In this document: positions 20,901 to 31,200 of the stretch, in pieces
Layout of the letters: every line of letters begins with the position of its first letter
Numbering within the stretch: position 1 is the stretch's first letter
DNA from: JAHEDH01 sp963753285
Lineage (GTDB): Bacteria; Actinomycetota; Acidimicrobiia; Spongiisociales; ZC4RG35
Reading direction: 5' to 3'
NCBI GenBank assembly: GCA_963753285.1
Contig: CAVWBT010000004.1
Location: 124,001-188,000 of the forward strand
Length of the DNA stretch: 64,000 nt
Position numbers and translations under genes: made by a program
Notes under the pieces: model-generated
The model's input: only the letters and a program-made list of their open reading frames with translations
Told to the model about the DNA's origin: nothing
Databases searched by the model: none

Positions 20901-20972
20901 GCGATGGCCCGACCGGACGACGAGACGGTCGGAGCCGCCCTGACCTTCGCCGAGCGCCGGCATCTGCTCTGA
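17927..20972 (+). CDS. Class III nucleotide cyclase / AAA ATPase / TPR protein, frameshifted at both ends
   Basis: A paralogue of the neighbouring divergent cyclase. From ATG 17927 the first residues read MPTCAS..ERPPG, then the frame slips near 17960 into the main frame (PQCGAKLGD), together giving a single degenerate zinc ribbon. The main frame holds the cyclase domain (FADM near 18090, DRFLGDG near 18215, VVNLAAR near 18420), an ATPase with Walker A GEAGLGKS (about 18700), Walker B FLDDIQWAD (about 19055), and a TPR region. Near 20705 the frame shifts (the next frame gives VDLWGRVDHDGTTFVGVEFAWLA) and again near 20830, ending at 20972; read straight, the main frame ends at 20943 with an unrelated tail. 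In the first catalytic motif the second position after Asp is Met-Thr instead of the usual Leu/Val-Gly, so activity is less certain than for the paralogue. Confidence 0.75.
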
Positions 20973-21146
20973 CACGTCGACTGATCGACCCGCCACACGC
21001 GCCCAGGCGCTCGCCTGGTTCACGAAATGGACCCAGGTTCAGAAGTCGAACTCACGCGCGATGCGAACATTCGGTCACCGACCCCGTAGTCTGTTTCCAG
21101 ACCCGGTCTACGAAGATTGTCGGCTGGGCAGATAGAAAGACAGAAA

Positions 21147-21347
21147 ATGGCAGTAGGTACCGTGAAGTTCTTCAACAATGACAAGGGCTTCGGATTCATT
21201 TCCCGCGAGGCTGGGGACGACGTGTTCGTTCACTTCTCCAACATCCAGGGTGAAGGACACAAGACACTCAACGAGGGCCAGAAGGTCGAATTCGACGTCG
21301 GCCAGGGACGCAAGGGCGAAGAAGCCCAGAACGTCCGCCCCATCTGA
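21147..21347 (+). CDS. Cold-shock domain protein (CspA family)
   Basis: A 66-residue single OB-fold RNA/DNA chaperone, the normal length for the family. RNP1 (KGFGFI) and RNP2 (VFVHF) are intact. I take ATG 21147, which gives the canonical MAVGTVKFF start; an in-frame ATG at 21117 would add an atypical extension. It stands alone, with a strong terminator 20 bases after the stop, so it is probably a monocistronic, highly expressed gene. Confidence 0.95.
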   Translation: MAVGTVKFFNNDKGFGFISREAGDDVFVHFSNIQGEGHKTLNEGQKVEFDVGQGRKGEEAQNVRPI

Positions 21348-21366
21348 CAGGTTTCAGATAGAGAGA

Positions 21367-21399
21367 AGAAGAGCCGCCGGTTTCCCCGGCGGCTCTTCT
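21367..21399 (+). terminator. Strong hairpin terminator of the cold-shock gene
   Basis: A perfect 14-bp stem (21367-21380 with 21386-21399; core GAAGAGCCGCCGG) around a TTTCC loop, immediately after the cold-shock stop codon. There is no long T run. Confidence 0.85.
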
Positions 21400-21491
21400 C
21401 GTTCGGGACAACTCCGAGGATCCCGAACTGCGATCGAATAACGCTTCGCGTTCTTTCCGCCGCTCCGGCGCCGATCGCCTACATTGCGGCG

Positions 21492-22965
21492 ATGGACGAA
21501 TTCGAGCTTCTCCAGGCCCGGCTCGGCGCAGCGCACGCCGCGAACACGGCGGATTCGACGACTCCGCACACCGTCGTGGTGCTGCCCTCGTTCAGTGTCG
21601 GGGAGTCGCTGCTGTCGCACTACGCCGACCGGCTCCCTGCGCTCGAACATCGATTCCTCGTCTGTGTCCTGATGCTCAGGATGCCTGCGGTTCGGATCGC
21701 ATACGTGTGCTCGGCCATGCCGTCCGATGACATCGTGGACCACTACTTCTCACTGCTTCCGCCCGAGATCGCTGCCGAGGCGCGCGATCGCCTTCGGATC
21801 GTGCTGGTCGACGACCAGGGTGCGCGTTCGATCGCCGCCAAGTTGCTCGACCAACCCGACCTCATCGAGGCAGATGCGTTCGTGGATAGGAGACGAGCCT
21901 GCGTTCATCGAGCCATGGAACGTGACAGAGAGCGAGGTGGACGTGGCGCTCGCCCTCGATGTCCCTCTCAACGGGACGGCACCAGATCTCTGGCCGCTCG
22001 GCTTCAAGAGCGCCGGTCGGTCGATCTTCCGGGAGGCGGGTGTGCCCATCCCCCCGGGTTTCGAGGACCTCGGATCGGTCCCCGAGGCGGTCGAGGCGAT
22101 CGACCGGCTGCGGACCGCCGATCCGGGCCTGGCAGCGGTGATCCTCAAGCACGACGATTCCGGCGCCGGCGACGGGAACGCGGTGATCCGCCTCGACGAT
22201 CTCGAGCCGCCGGGCTCGGGGCTGTCGAAGCGACGCCTGACCAGCCGGATCAACACGCTGGAGGCGTGGTACGTGGCCGACCTCGCACTGGGATTCGTTG
22301 CGGAGGCGCGCATCCAGGGCACCAGATTCTCGAGCCCGAGCGCCCAGCTCGACATCGCCCCCGACGGTTCGGTCACGGTCCTGTCGACCCACGAACAGGT
22401 CCTCGACGACGACAGCGGGCAGGTCTACCTCGGGTGCCGGTTCCCGGCCGACCCCGGATACGCCGGCGCTCTCGGCACCCACGCACGGGCGATCGGCGAG
22501 CGGCTCGCCGAGCGGGGTGCGCTCGGACGGCTCGCCGTCGACTTCGTGACGAGCGCAGACGACGAGGGGCCATGGAGCGCCTACGCCCTCGAGATCAATC
22601 TTCGCAAGAGCGGCACCACCCACCCGTTCTCGGTGCTCCGTCATCTGGCTCCCGGCCGATACGACCCGGAGGCGGGCGTCTACCTCGACGACCGCGGCCA
22701 GCCGAAGTCCTACGTGTCGTCGGACAACCTCGTCGACGAGCGGTGGACCGGGTTGCTCGACCACGAGATCATCGGTGCGTTGCGGGCCTCGGGACTCGAC
22801 TTCGATGCGTCCACGAGGACAGGTGTGGTTCCCCACATGTTGTCGTGTCTCGCCCTCGACGGCCGCTTCGGGTTCACTGCGATCGGGGACTCCCCCGACC
22901 ACGCCGAGGAGCTGTACCGGTCGACCAGATCCGCCATCGAATCCATCCCCGCTCCCACACCCTGA
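21492..22965 (+). CDS. ATP-grasp peptide ligase related to pheganomycin ligase PGM1 (one frameshift)
   Basis: About 490 residues once a single +1 shift near 21885 is repaired. The N-terminal part (PSFSVGESLLSHY, LLPPE, AAKLLD) and the part after the shift (GDEPAFIEPWNVT, NGTAPDLWPLGFKSAGR, KHDDSGAGDGN) together match the family annotated as PGM1-related peptide ligases as I recall it. Those are ATP-grasp enzymes that join an amino group to a carboxylate with ATP. The C-terminal half has the ATP-grasp metal-binding block (ALEINLRKSGTTHP) and a PGM1 C-terminal-type domain. In pheganomycin synthesis the relative attaches a nonribosomal amino acid to ribosomal peptides; here the substrate is unknown. 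Its position just before the transglutaminase/amidoligase cluster suggests a shared theme. Confidence 0.8.
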
Positions 22966-22983
22966 CAACCGAAGTACTCGGCA

Positions 22984-23388
22984 CTACCCGGTCCCTATGT
23001 GGAGCCGAATCGGCACGACCGAGGCGATCCGGTCGAAGTCGCCGTCGACAGCGAGGATCGAGGACTCCGTTCGGAGGGCGATCGCAGCGATCATGCAGTC
23101 GATGAGCCCCCTCGGCGTGACACCGGATCGACGACACAGGGAGTAGACCCGAGAGGCAGCCTCGAAGTCGGTCTGGGCGTCGGCTGGGATCCATCCGAAC
23201 GAAGTCAGCAGATGGTGGATCGACACAGTTGCCTGGTCGTTGCGTGCCCCGGCGAGCATCTCCATGAGGACGGGTTCGGTGACTGCGATGTCGGCACCGC
23301 CCGAGATCAACTCCATCAACTGCAGGTCGACCGATGAGCCGGAGGCTCGATCGAACTCCACCCATGCGGAGGTATCGACCAGGATCAC
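22984..23388 (-). CDS. vapC: PIN-domain ribonuclease toxin, VapC type
   Basis: A 134-residue PIN nuclease. The acidic cluster is visible: Asp5 (ILVDTSAW), a Glu in EPVLMEML, Asp near 95 (LIDCMIAAIA) and Asp in VDGDFD. Such toxins cut specific tRNA or rRNA when free of antitoxin. Its ATG overlaps the antitoxin stop by four bases (ATGA), so the pair is translationally coupled. All motifs look intact, so it is probably functional. Confidence 0.9.
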   Translation of the reverse strand: MILVDTSAWVEFDRASGSSVDLQLMELISGGADIAVTEPVLMEMLAGARNDQATVSIHHLLTSFGWIPADAQTDFEAASRVYSLCRRSGVTPRGLIDCMIAAIALRTESSILAVDGDFDRIASVVPIRLHIGTG

Positions 23389-23579
23389 GGGCCGGTGTCC
23401 TCGGGGATCTCGTCAGTGAGCCTCGCTCCCCGCATCGCCAGGGCTTCATCGGTGCTCAGCGGCCGACCGGCCAGCCGACGCAACGCGATGTCGACCGCTT
23501 CGGTCTTGGTGTGGATCCCGTAGCGTCTCATGACGATCTGGAGCAGGTCGTCATCGATTTCGATGTTCGTTCGGCTCAT
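23385..23579 (-). CDS. vapB: VapB-type antitoxin
   Basis: A 64-residue antitoxin from ATG 23579. The start MSRTNIEIDDDLLQIVM is the classic beta-strand/helix start of VapB proteins whose N-terminus dimerises and binds DNA, while the acidic, proline-containing tail would wrap the toxin. An in-frame upstream ATG at 23594 would add five unlikely residues. It is first gene of the vapBC operon; two direct repeats overlap its start codon and are the likely autoregulatory site. Confidence 0.85.
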   Translation of the reverse strand: MSRTNIEIDDDLLQIVMRRYGIHTKTEAVDIALRRLAGRPLSTDEALAMRGARLTDEIPEDTGP

Positions 23580-23594
23580 ACACCTATCATACAC
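23576..23594 (-). promoter_or_regulatory. Likely VapBC autoregulatory site (8-bp direct repeats)
   Basis: Two exact copies of GTGTATGA (plus-strand TCATACAC at 23576-23583 and 23587-23594) sit 11 bp apart, one helical turn, across the vapB start codon. TATGAT in the repeat could be the -10, giving a nearly leaderless mRNA. Confidence 0.5.
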
Positions 23595-23778
23595 GTTATG
23601 CGCACCCTAGGTGCCAGTCCACGACGTCAGCGTTGCAAGTGGGCCGCTGAAACCCGGGCGAGTGAGCCCGCTGTCGGCTGGCGGGTCTTCTGTCCGGATG
23701 TGGTGGTCTCTGGCATGACCGGAACGTATGACTCACCGCCGAGTTTCTCCCACCGTGACTGCGACGACCCTCCAGCCC

Positions 23779-24801
23779 TCAGACCAGGCTGTGCACGAAG
23801 TCGAGCTTCTCGACGACCCGGGGCGGAAGCACGAAGGGATAGAGGTCGCCCTGGCCGATCGAACGCGACATGGCGTTCATCCCGATCGTCAGCGCCAGCC
23901 AGCGGTCGACGAGCGGGCCGATCGAGAGGTGGCTGGTGTCCGATCCCGCCTTACGCCCGGCGGATGCGGACGGGTCGTCGACGTGCAGACCGAACGAGTC
24001 GGCGCTCTGGAGGCCGGAGCGGATGTGCAGGTAGTGGGCGAAGGTCTCCGCCCAGTCCTCCCACGGGTGCGTCGTGGCGTACTGGCTCACGTGACTCATC
24101 CGCCAGTCAATGGGTGGGCCGCTCTGGTAGTGGCGTTCGAGCTCGTCCTGATACGAGACGCGCTCGTCACCGAACAGCTCACGGAAGCGCTCGACGTGTC
24201 CTCCGGCCTCGACCAGGATCGGCCAGTAGTAGTGGCCGATCTCGTGGCGGAGGTGCCCCAGCACCGTCCGGTAGGCCTCGCCGAGCTGCTGTCTGACGAA
24301 CTCGCGGTGGGCATCGTCGGATTCGGACAGGTCGAGGGTGATCACACCGTTCTCGTGTCCGGTGGTGACGTCCCGGCCACGTGACGAGAGGAACTCGAAT
24401 GCCACTCCGTTGACGGGGTCCTCTTCGAGGCCTCGGATCGGGAGCCCGAGGTCGCCGAGCTGGTAGATGAGCCACCTCTTGGCGCTCTCGGCGTCGGCAA
24501 ACGCCGCCATCGCATCGGCCTCGGTGTCGTTGGGGCGGACGGTCGTCAGCCGGCACGAGGCGCACAGCGTCGAAGGGTCGGCGGCCGGGATCAGCCAGTT
24601 GCACCGGGCGGCGAGGCGATTCCCGCAGTGGCGATAGGCGCCGGGGCCGCCGGCGGTGGGTCGGAGCATGTCTCCGTCCGCGGCAAGTGACCGCAGGTGC
24701 ATCGCCGCCGGATCGAATCCGAGGACCGACCCGCACTGCAGACAGCCCGAGTTGTCGAAGAACACGAGCTGCCCGCACACGTCGCAGGTGAAGGCGTTCA
24801 T
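23779..24801 (-). CDS. Zinc-ribbon putative zinc metallopeptidase (Peptidase_Mx type)
   Basis: A 340-residue protein from ATG 24801 (nine bases inside the longest open frame). An N-terminal zinc ribbon (Cys6/9 and Cys20/23) and a second Cys cluster (about 59-83) precede a metallopeptidase motif HEIGH at 186-190 followed by YYWPIL. This matches the family of putative zinc-binding metallopeptidases found next to DUF2126/transglutaminase genes in actinobacteria (the Rv2568c-type protein of Mycobacterium). The substrate is unknown. It is the last gene of the four-gene cluster reading leftward. Confidence 0.85.
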   Translation of the reverse strand: MNAFTCDVCGQLVFFDNSGCLQCGSVLGFDPAAMHLRSLAADGDMLRPTAGGPGAYRHCGNRLAARCNWLIPAADPSTLCASCRLTTVRPNDTEADAMAAFADAESAKRWLIYQLGDLGLPIRGLEEDPVNGVAFEFLSSRGRDVTTGHENGVITLDLSESDDAHREFVRQQLGEAYRTVLGHLRHEIGHYYWPILVEAGGHVERFRELFGDERVSYQDELERHYQSGPPIDWRMSHVSQYATTHPWEDWAETFAHYLHIRSGLQSADSFGLHVDDPSASAGRKAGSDTSHLSIGPLVDRWLALTIGMNAMSRSIGQGDLYPFVLPPRVVEKLDFVHSLV

Positions 24802-24848
24802 GGATCGCAAGCTACCTGGCCGTCGTCAAAGACATGCGTCGAGGCCGT

Positions 24849-25718
24849 TCAGGCGGGGACGACGTCGACCTCGACGGTGAGCGTCGACTCCTCGGCGTCG
24901 GTGTAGATGACGCCCTTGAGCGGCGGGACGTCTGAGTAGTCCCGGCCGCGGGCGGTGGTGACGTATCTGGGTCCGGCCATCTGGTCGTTGGTGGGGTCGA
25001 TGCCGATCCAAGTGCCCTCGCCCAGATACACCGCAACCCAGGCGTGGGTGCGGTCGACGCCCGTGAGCCGTTCCTTGCCGGGCGGCGGCTCGGTTTCGAG
25101 GTAGCCGCTGACGTATCCGGCCGGAACACCGACCGATCTGAGACAGCCGATCATCACGTGGGCGAAGTCCTGGCACACGCCCTCGCCGAGATCGAGGACC
25201 TCGTCGATCGTGGTGGTGACATCGGTGGAGCCTGGCTTGAACCGGAAGCTGCCGTGGACGAGCGAGCTCAGATGGATCGTCGCCTCGGCGAGGGACCGCC
25301 CGGGTGTGAATGCCTCGAACGCCATGTCGGCGAGGCGGGGGGTGGCGGCCACGAGCGGTGAATCGAGAACGAAGTCGACGGCGGTCAGATCCGGTCGGCC
25401 TCCGCTCCGAGCCGAGAACCCCTCCCACGGACGGTCGGCGATCGGTCCGAACTCGGTTGGGCGCCCCGAGGTGTCGACGAGGCAGGTGCTGGTGACGATC
25501 AGCTCGTCGTGGGTTCGGTCGATCGACAGAAACGCCACCGGGTTGCCGAAGTAGTCGACGCGCTCGCGCTGGTACTCAGGCAACGGGCTCGCCGTGATCG
25601 ACCGGCGCAGGCACTGCTGTCCGTCCACGTCCCATGGGAGTTGATGAACCTGGGCGTAGCTCGCCGAGACGGGAGCGTCGTACTCGTAGCGAGTGCGGTG
25701 GACGACTTCGTATCTCAT
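24849..25718 (-). CDS. Transglutaminase-like cysteine protease-fold protein
   Basis: A 289-residue protein from ATG 25718. The N-terminal beta-rich domain starts MRYEVVHRTRYEY, typical of bacterial transglutaminase-like proteins. The catalytic triad is clear: Cys in GEGVCQDFAH, His in THAWV and Asp in GIDPTND. Members may cross-link, hydrolyse or transfer acyl groups at Gln/peptide bonds. Its start overlaps the stop of the ATP-grasp/alpha-E gene by four bases (ATGA), so the two are translated together. It corresponds to the Rv2569c-type member of the cluster. Confidence 0.9.
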   Translation of the reverse strand: MRYEVVHRTRYEYDAPVSASYAQVHQLPWDVDGQQCLRRSITASPLPEYQRERVDYFGNPVAFLSIDRTHDELIVTSTCLVDTSGRPTEFGPIADRPWEGFSARSGGRPDLTAVDFVLDSPLVAATPRLADMAFEAFTPGRSLAEATIHLSSLVHGSFRFKPGSTDVTTTIDEVLDLGEGVCQDFAHVMIGCLRSVGVPAGYVSGYLETEPPPGKERLTGVDRTHAWVAVYLGEGTWIGIDPTNDQMAGPRYVTTARGRDYSDVPPLKGVIYTDAEESTLTVEVDVVPA

Positions 25719-28276
25719 GTCGACCACCCCGGGGGTTCGGCGGGCGTCGACATGGCGTGCTGGGGCAGCAGTCGGGTGAAGTTGTCTGCGCCGACGGCGT
25801 CGGCGACGCCGAACAAACGTTGACGCATCTCCCAGAGGAACGACTGCAGGCCGGGCCGAACACCGTCGACGACCTCCGCGAGACGCTCGGAGTCGATGCC
25901 CTCCAGCGTCTCGATGGCCTCTCGCACCTTGGCGAGCGCGGCGGCCCCGTCGTCGTGGCGGCGTGCGGTGTCGAGGGCACCGACGCTGTCATCGAGTCGG
26001 TCGAGTTGGAATCGCAGCGACCGGGGATTGCCCGGATCGGCCAGCAGCAGGTCGATGAGGGTGTCGACCTGGGCGTGCGACCGGTATCGCCGCCGGTAGG
26101 TGATGATGCTCTCGGCCGCGGTCAGCGCAGACTCGGCGATGAGGCTCTCGGCGGCCGGCTCGTTGTCCTCGGTCAGCAGCGCCCCGACGAGCGCGGTGAT
26201 CTGCAGGGCCCGTTCGATCCGCCGGCCGGTCTCCATGAACTGCCACGCATGGTCTCGCACCATCGACTCTGCCATCAGGCCCGAGAGCGCCAGCAGGCTC
26301 TCGAGCAACCCGTTCAGGACGGTGGTGACGGCATCGTCGCGATCGTGGCTGACGCTCTCGAGCCGCTCGAGGCGTCCCTGCATCGACCCGATCACGAGCC
26401 AGGTGTCGACGGACAGCTGGTCTCTCAGGACCTCGACGGCGTCGAACATCCGGGTGATCGCCTGTGCGACGGTCCCGGGGCGGGTCTCGTCGACGACGAG
26501 TGCCAGCAGTTCCTCACCGGGGTTGGACAGCTTCTCGGCTGCATCGTCGCCGACGAACCCGGGGAACGTGGTGGTCACTCGGGTGAGGGCGACGAGGAGC
26601 GCCTCGAGCGCGTCGGCGCCGGGGCCTTCGGAGACCTGTTGGAACTCGGTGCGGCGCCCGTTGACGACACGGAGTAGGCGGACCGCCGCCTCGGCGCGTT
26701 CGGAGTAGCGGCCGAGCCAGAACATGTTCTCGGCTGCCCGCGACGGCAGCGGTGCGGTGGGCTCGGCGGGCTGGGTGGGTGTGCCGGTCAACCAGAACCC
26801 GCCGAGCGTCTCGGGTTCGGTGCTGAGCACCCAGGTGTCCTTGGCGACGGCCCCGGTGCGGTTGGTGATCGGCCCCGGCTCCGCGGTCCGCCCGGTGCGG
26901 GCGAGGCCGCCGGTCATGACGAGATAGTCGGGGCCTTCCGCGACGGCGAACGCCCGCAGCACGGTCGGATGGGGATGGAACCCGTCGCTCGAGAGCAGCG
27001 GGGCGGTGGCCGGGGCGACCCACGGCTGTCCGACCCACGCCTCGGGCTCGGCGTCGATGCGTTCTCGGAGCTCGTCGAGCTCGGCCTGGGACAGATGCGT
27101 GGCGTCGATCGTGCTGCCGCCGTGCCGCCGTGATGTCGGCCGGAGGACCATCGTGTCGAGATGGGCGAGCACGTGCGACTTCTGTGAGCCTTCGCCGCAC
27201 CACCACGATTCGACCGACGGCAACAGCAGGTCCTCGCCGATCAGCGCCGAAGCGAGCTCGGGGAGGAACGTCGTGAGGGCGGCGTTCTCGAGCACCCCCG
27301 AACCGAGCGTGTTCACCACCGACACGGTCCCCGCCCGGGTGGCGTCGACGAGCCCGGGGACGCCGAGCGTCGACTCCGGGAGCAGTTCGAGCGGGTCGCA
27401 GAACCAGGCGTCGACCCGCCTGAGGATCACGTCGACGGGCACCATCTCGCCGACGGTGCGCAACCAGATCCTCCCATTCCTGTTCACGAGGTCGGACCCC
27501 TCGACGAGCGGGTAGCCGAGCTGGGTGGCGATGAAGGCGTGCTCGAAGGCGGTCTCGGCCAGCGGACCCGGCGTGAGGACCACGATCGACGGGTCCTCGA
27601 CGCCGCTCGGCGCCGCCGCCTGCAGCGTGGCTCGCAGCGTCCGGATGTATGGGGCGAGTCGGAGCGCCTCGGCGTTCCGGAAGATCGTCGGGAACACCTT
27701 CGAGACGACGTTGCGGTTCTGGATGGCGTAACCGGCCCCGGACGGGGCCTGGGTCCGGTTGCCCATGGCGAGCCAGCGACCGTCGGATCCCCGGGTCAGG
27801 TCGGCGGCGTAGACCACGAGCTGGCGTTCGGTCGGAATCGAGATGCCGTCGCACGCTCGGAGGAAGGCCGGGTCTTCGAAGACGATGCTCGCCGGGACGT
27901 CGCCGCGCTTCAACAGTCGGCGCCCCCCGTAGAGGTCGGAGAGGACGAGGTCGAGCAGCCGGGCGCGCTGGGCGACACCGCGTTCGAGGGTGGCCCATTC
28001 GTCGCTCGAGATGACCAAGGGAATGGGGTCGAGCTCCCAGGGGCGGTGGGGTCGGCCGTCGGCGATCTTGACGTTGTAGGTGACGCCGTCCTGTTCCAAC
28101 AGCAGGGCGATCTCGTCGCGACGTCGGAGGAGCTCGTCCATCCCGAGGTCGCGATAGGCGGCCGCCAGCCGGGTCCAGTGCGAGCGGATCGAGCCGTCGT
28201 CGGCGACGAGCTCGTCGCGACCCGAGACGGGCGGTGCGTAGCGTGCGATCGGGTCGCGGAACGAGGCGATGGTCAC
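25715..28276 (-). CDS. Circularly permuted ATP-grasp (type 2) fused to alpha-E domain
   Basis: An 853-residue fusion starting at GTG 28276. Residues about 60-470 are the circularly permuted ATP-grasp domain (DUF404/DUF407 type; GVTYNV, FEDPAFLRACDG, LTPGP, GLVDATRAGTVSVVNT). From about 511 on comes the all-helical alpha-E domain (DUF403 type), beginning RAAENMFWLGRYSERAEA. In many bacteria these are two adjacent genes; fusion is common in actinobacteria. Genomic studies of amidoligases propose that this pair makes an unknown peptide or peptide-like modification with the transglutaminases beside it. It follows the DUF2126 gene by four bases and overlaps the next gene by four. Confidence 0.9.
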   Translation of the reverse strand: MTIASFRDPIARYAPPVSGRDELVADDGSIRSHWTRLAAAYRDLGMDELLRRRDEIALLLEQDGVTYNVKIADGRPHRPWELDPIPLVISSDEWATLERGVAQRARLLDLVLSDLYGGRRLLKRGDVPASIVFEDPAFLRACDGISIPTERQLVVYAADLTRGSDGRWLAMGNRTQAPSGAGYAIQNRNVVSKVFPTIFRNAEALRLAPYIRTLRATLQAAAPSGVEDPSIVVLTPGPLAETAFEHAFIATQLGYPLVEGSDLVNRNGRIWLRTVGEMVPVDVILRRVDAWFCDPLELLPESTLGVPGLVDATRAGTVSVVNTLGSGVLENAALTTFLPELASALIGEDLLLPSVESWWCGEGSQKSHVLAHLDTMVLRPTSRRHGGSTIDATHLSQAELDELRERIDAEPEAWVGQPWVAPATAPLLSSDGFHPHPTVLRAFAVAEGPDYLVMTGGLARTGRTAEPGPITNRTGAVAKDTWVLSTEPETLGGFWLTGTPTQPAEPTAPLPSRAAENMFWLGRYSERAEAAVRLLRVVNGRRTEFQQVSEGPGADALEALLVALTRVTTTFPGFVGDDAAEKLSNPGEELLALVVDETRPGTVAQAITRMFDAVEVLRDQLSVDTWLVIGSMQGRLERLESVSHDRDDAVTTVLNGLLESLLALSGLMAESMVRDHAWQFMETGRRIERALQITALVGALLTEDNEPAAESLIAESALTAAESIITYRRRYRSHAQVDTLIDLLLADPGNPRSLRFQLDRLDDSVGALDTARRHDDGAAALAKVREAIETLEGIDSERLAEVVDGVRPGLQSFLWEMRQRLFGVADAVGADNFTRLLPQHAMSTPAEPPGWST

Positions 28277-28280
28277 TGCG

Positions 28281-31200
28281 TCATGGTTGCGGGTCGGATG
28301 GCCAGCGTCTGAGGTCGAGCGTGCGAGGGTACTCGCGGCGGGGCCGGCTGCTCATGGCGTCGAGCTCGGTGACGTCGATCGGCCCGGCGGTGTGACCGTG
28401 ACGGAAGAACCGGCTGACCCGCCGGGCCTCTGCCTCGCCGGCGTTGACGGGGAACGTGTCGTAGGCGCGGCCGCCGGGATGTGACACGTGATAGGTGCAG
28501 CCTCCCATCGACCTGCCGTTCCAGCGGTCGACGAGGTCGAACACGAGTGGGGTGTGGACGCCGATCGTCGGGTGGAGGGCGGACCACGGCTGCCACGCCT
28601 TGTAGCGGACGCCGGCGACGGCGGTGCCGGGACTGGCGGTGGCGCTGCAGCGGGATCGGGACGCCGTTGCAGGTGAGGATGTGGCGGGCGTCGTTGTAGC
28701 CGTCGACCCGGACCTGGAGCCGTTCGACCGACGAGTCGACGTAGCGGGCGGTGCCGCCCGCCGCGGTTTCCTCGCCGAGCACGTGCCAGGGCTCGATCGC
28801 CGACCGCAGCTCGAGCCTGACATCGTCGAAGTGGATTTCGCCGATGAGCGGAAAGCGGAACTCGAGGAACGGTTCGAGCCACGCGAACTCGAAGCCGATG
28901 TCGTGGCGGACCAGGTCCTCGACGACGTCGCCGATGTCGACCCGGACGAACCACGGCAAGAGGAAGCGGTCGTGGAGGTCGGTGCCCCACCGGACGAGCT
29001 CGCCGATGTATGGCGTCTCCCAGAAGCGGGCGACGAGTGACCGGATCAACAGCGCCTGGACCAGCGCCATCTGGGGGTGGGGCGGCATCTCGAAGCCGCG
29101 CAGCTCGACGAGCCCGAGCCGACCCCGCTCGGAGTCGGGGCTGAACAGCTTGTCGATGCAGAACTCGGCGCGGTGGGTGTTGCCGGTCAGGTCGACGAGT
29201 AGGTGCCGCAACAGCCGATCGACGATCCACGGGGCGGGCTCGTCGCCACTCCGCTCCATCTCTGCGAACGCGATCTCCAGCTCGTAGAGCGTCTCGGGGC
29301 GGGCTTCGTCCGCCCGGGGTGCCTGGCTGGTGGGGCCGATGAACTGGCCGCTGAAGAGGTACGAGAGGGAGGGGTGGTGTTGCCAGAAGGTGATCATGCT
29401 GCGCAGCAGGTCGGGGCGTCGGAGGAGCGGGCTGTCGGCCGGCGTCAGGCCGCCGAGTGTGATGTGGTTGCCTCCGCCGGTGCCGGTGTGGCTGCCGTCG
29501 AGCGAGAACTTCTCGGTGCCGAGCCGGGCGAGCCGGGCGTCGGCGTAGAGCCCGGTCACGATCTCCGCCAGCTCGTCCCAGGACTGTGACGGCTGGACGT
29601 TGACCTCGATGACGCCGGGGTCGGGGGTGACGACGAGCGTCGAGGCCCGGTGGTCTCTCGGGATGCGGATACCCCTCGATCACCACCGCCATGTCGAGGT
29701 CGGTGGCGACCTGTTCGATGACGGCGACCAGCTCGACGGCGTGCTCGAGGTGGTCGAGCGGCGGGAGGAAGACGAACAGGTTGCCGGACCGCACCTCGAC
29801 CGCCAGCGCGGTCGGTGGTGCCTCGTGGCTGTCGACCTCTTCGCTGCCGGCGACCGTCAGCTCGGCGCGGGTCGGGAGCGTGTCCCGGGGCTCGAACGGT
29901 GACCGCTCGTAGGTCGGCGGCGTCTCCGACCACGTCAGCGAGTCGAGGGGCAGGCGCAGGCCCAGCGGCGAGTCGCCGGGGATCAGATACATCCGGCCGC
30001 GGCGCAGGTGCCAGCGGGTGGTGCGCCACCGGTCGCCGTCGCGGTGGATGGGAAGCACACATCCCACGGCGTCGCCACCGCGTTCGTCGAGCCTGCGGAT
30101 CAGATCGGCGCGGGCGTCGGGGTCAGCGAGCGCGGCGTGGTCGTCCTCGTCGAGCGTGGCCCGAGCCGGCTCGCCGGCGGGGAGCCGGGCCTCGGTCCAG
30201 ACGTCGTTGATCGGGTCCTCGTAGGCGTCGACGATGACGTCGCCGGCGATGCCGAGGGCGTCGGCGAGACGGTCGGCGAAGCGGCGGGCATCGATCGGCT
30301 CACGGTCGCCGGTGACCCACGGGTCGGCCAGCCGGGTGCGGTCGGTCCACAGCGGCTCGCCGTCCCGCCGCCAGCTGATGGCGATCTGCCATCTGGGGAG
30401 CGGTTCGCCCGGATACCACTTGCCCTGGCCGTGCTGAATGAGCCCGCCGGGGGCGAACCGGTCGGCGAGGCGCTCGGCGAGGTTCTCGGCGAGGGCACGC
30501 TTGGCCGGACTGTCGGCGGCGGTGTTCCACTCGGCGCCTTCCATGTCGTCGATCGACACGAACGTCGGCTCCCCGCCCATCGTCAGCCGGACGTCGCCGG
30601 CCTCGAGCCGCTCGTCGACTGCGGCTCCGAGGGCGTCGATCCGCTTCCACTGCACGTCGTCATAGGGCAGCGTGACCCTGGGGTCCTCCCGGATCCGCCG
30701 CACCGTGTTGGAGTATTCGAAGGTCACCTCGGTCGGGGCGGTGGCACCCGTCACCGGAGCGGCGGACGAGGGGTGGGGTGTGGCAGCGAGCGGGATGTGG
30801 CCCTCGGCGGCGAGCAGCCCCGAGGTCGGGTCGAGGCCGATCCACCCGGCACCCGGCACGTAGACCTCGGCCCAGGCGTGGAGGTCGGTGAAGTCCGCTT
30901 CCGGTCCGTCGGGCCCGTCGAGCGACGGCTGGTCGGCGGTGAGCTGGACCAGGTAGCCGGACACGAACCGGGCGGCGAGCCCGAACCGGCGGAACGCCTC
31001 GACAAGCAGCCATCCCGAGTCGCGACATGAGCCGATGGCGACGTCGAGGGTGTGCTCCGGGGTCTGGACGCCGGGCTCCATCCGGACGTTGTAGGCGACC
31101 GAGTCATAGATCCTGCGATTGACCTCGACGAGAAAGTCGACGATCGCCATGCCGTCGTCGGGCACCGTGATCTCCGACAGCCATTCGGTGAGCAGTGGTC

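Noticed and set aside
28640..29680. Programmed ribosomal frameshifting in the DUF2126 gene
   Set aside because: No slippery heptamer is seen; one break is a simple extra G in a G run and relatives are read in one frame as far as I recall.
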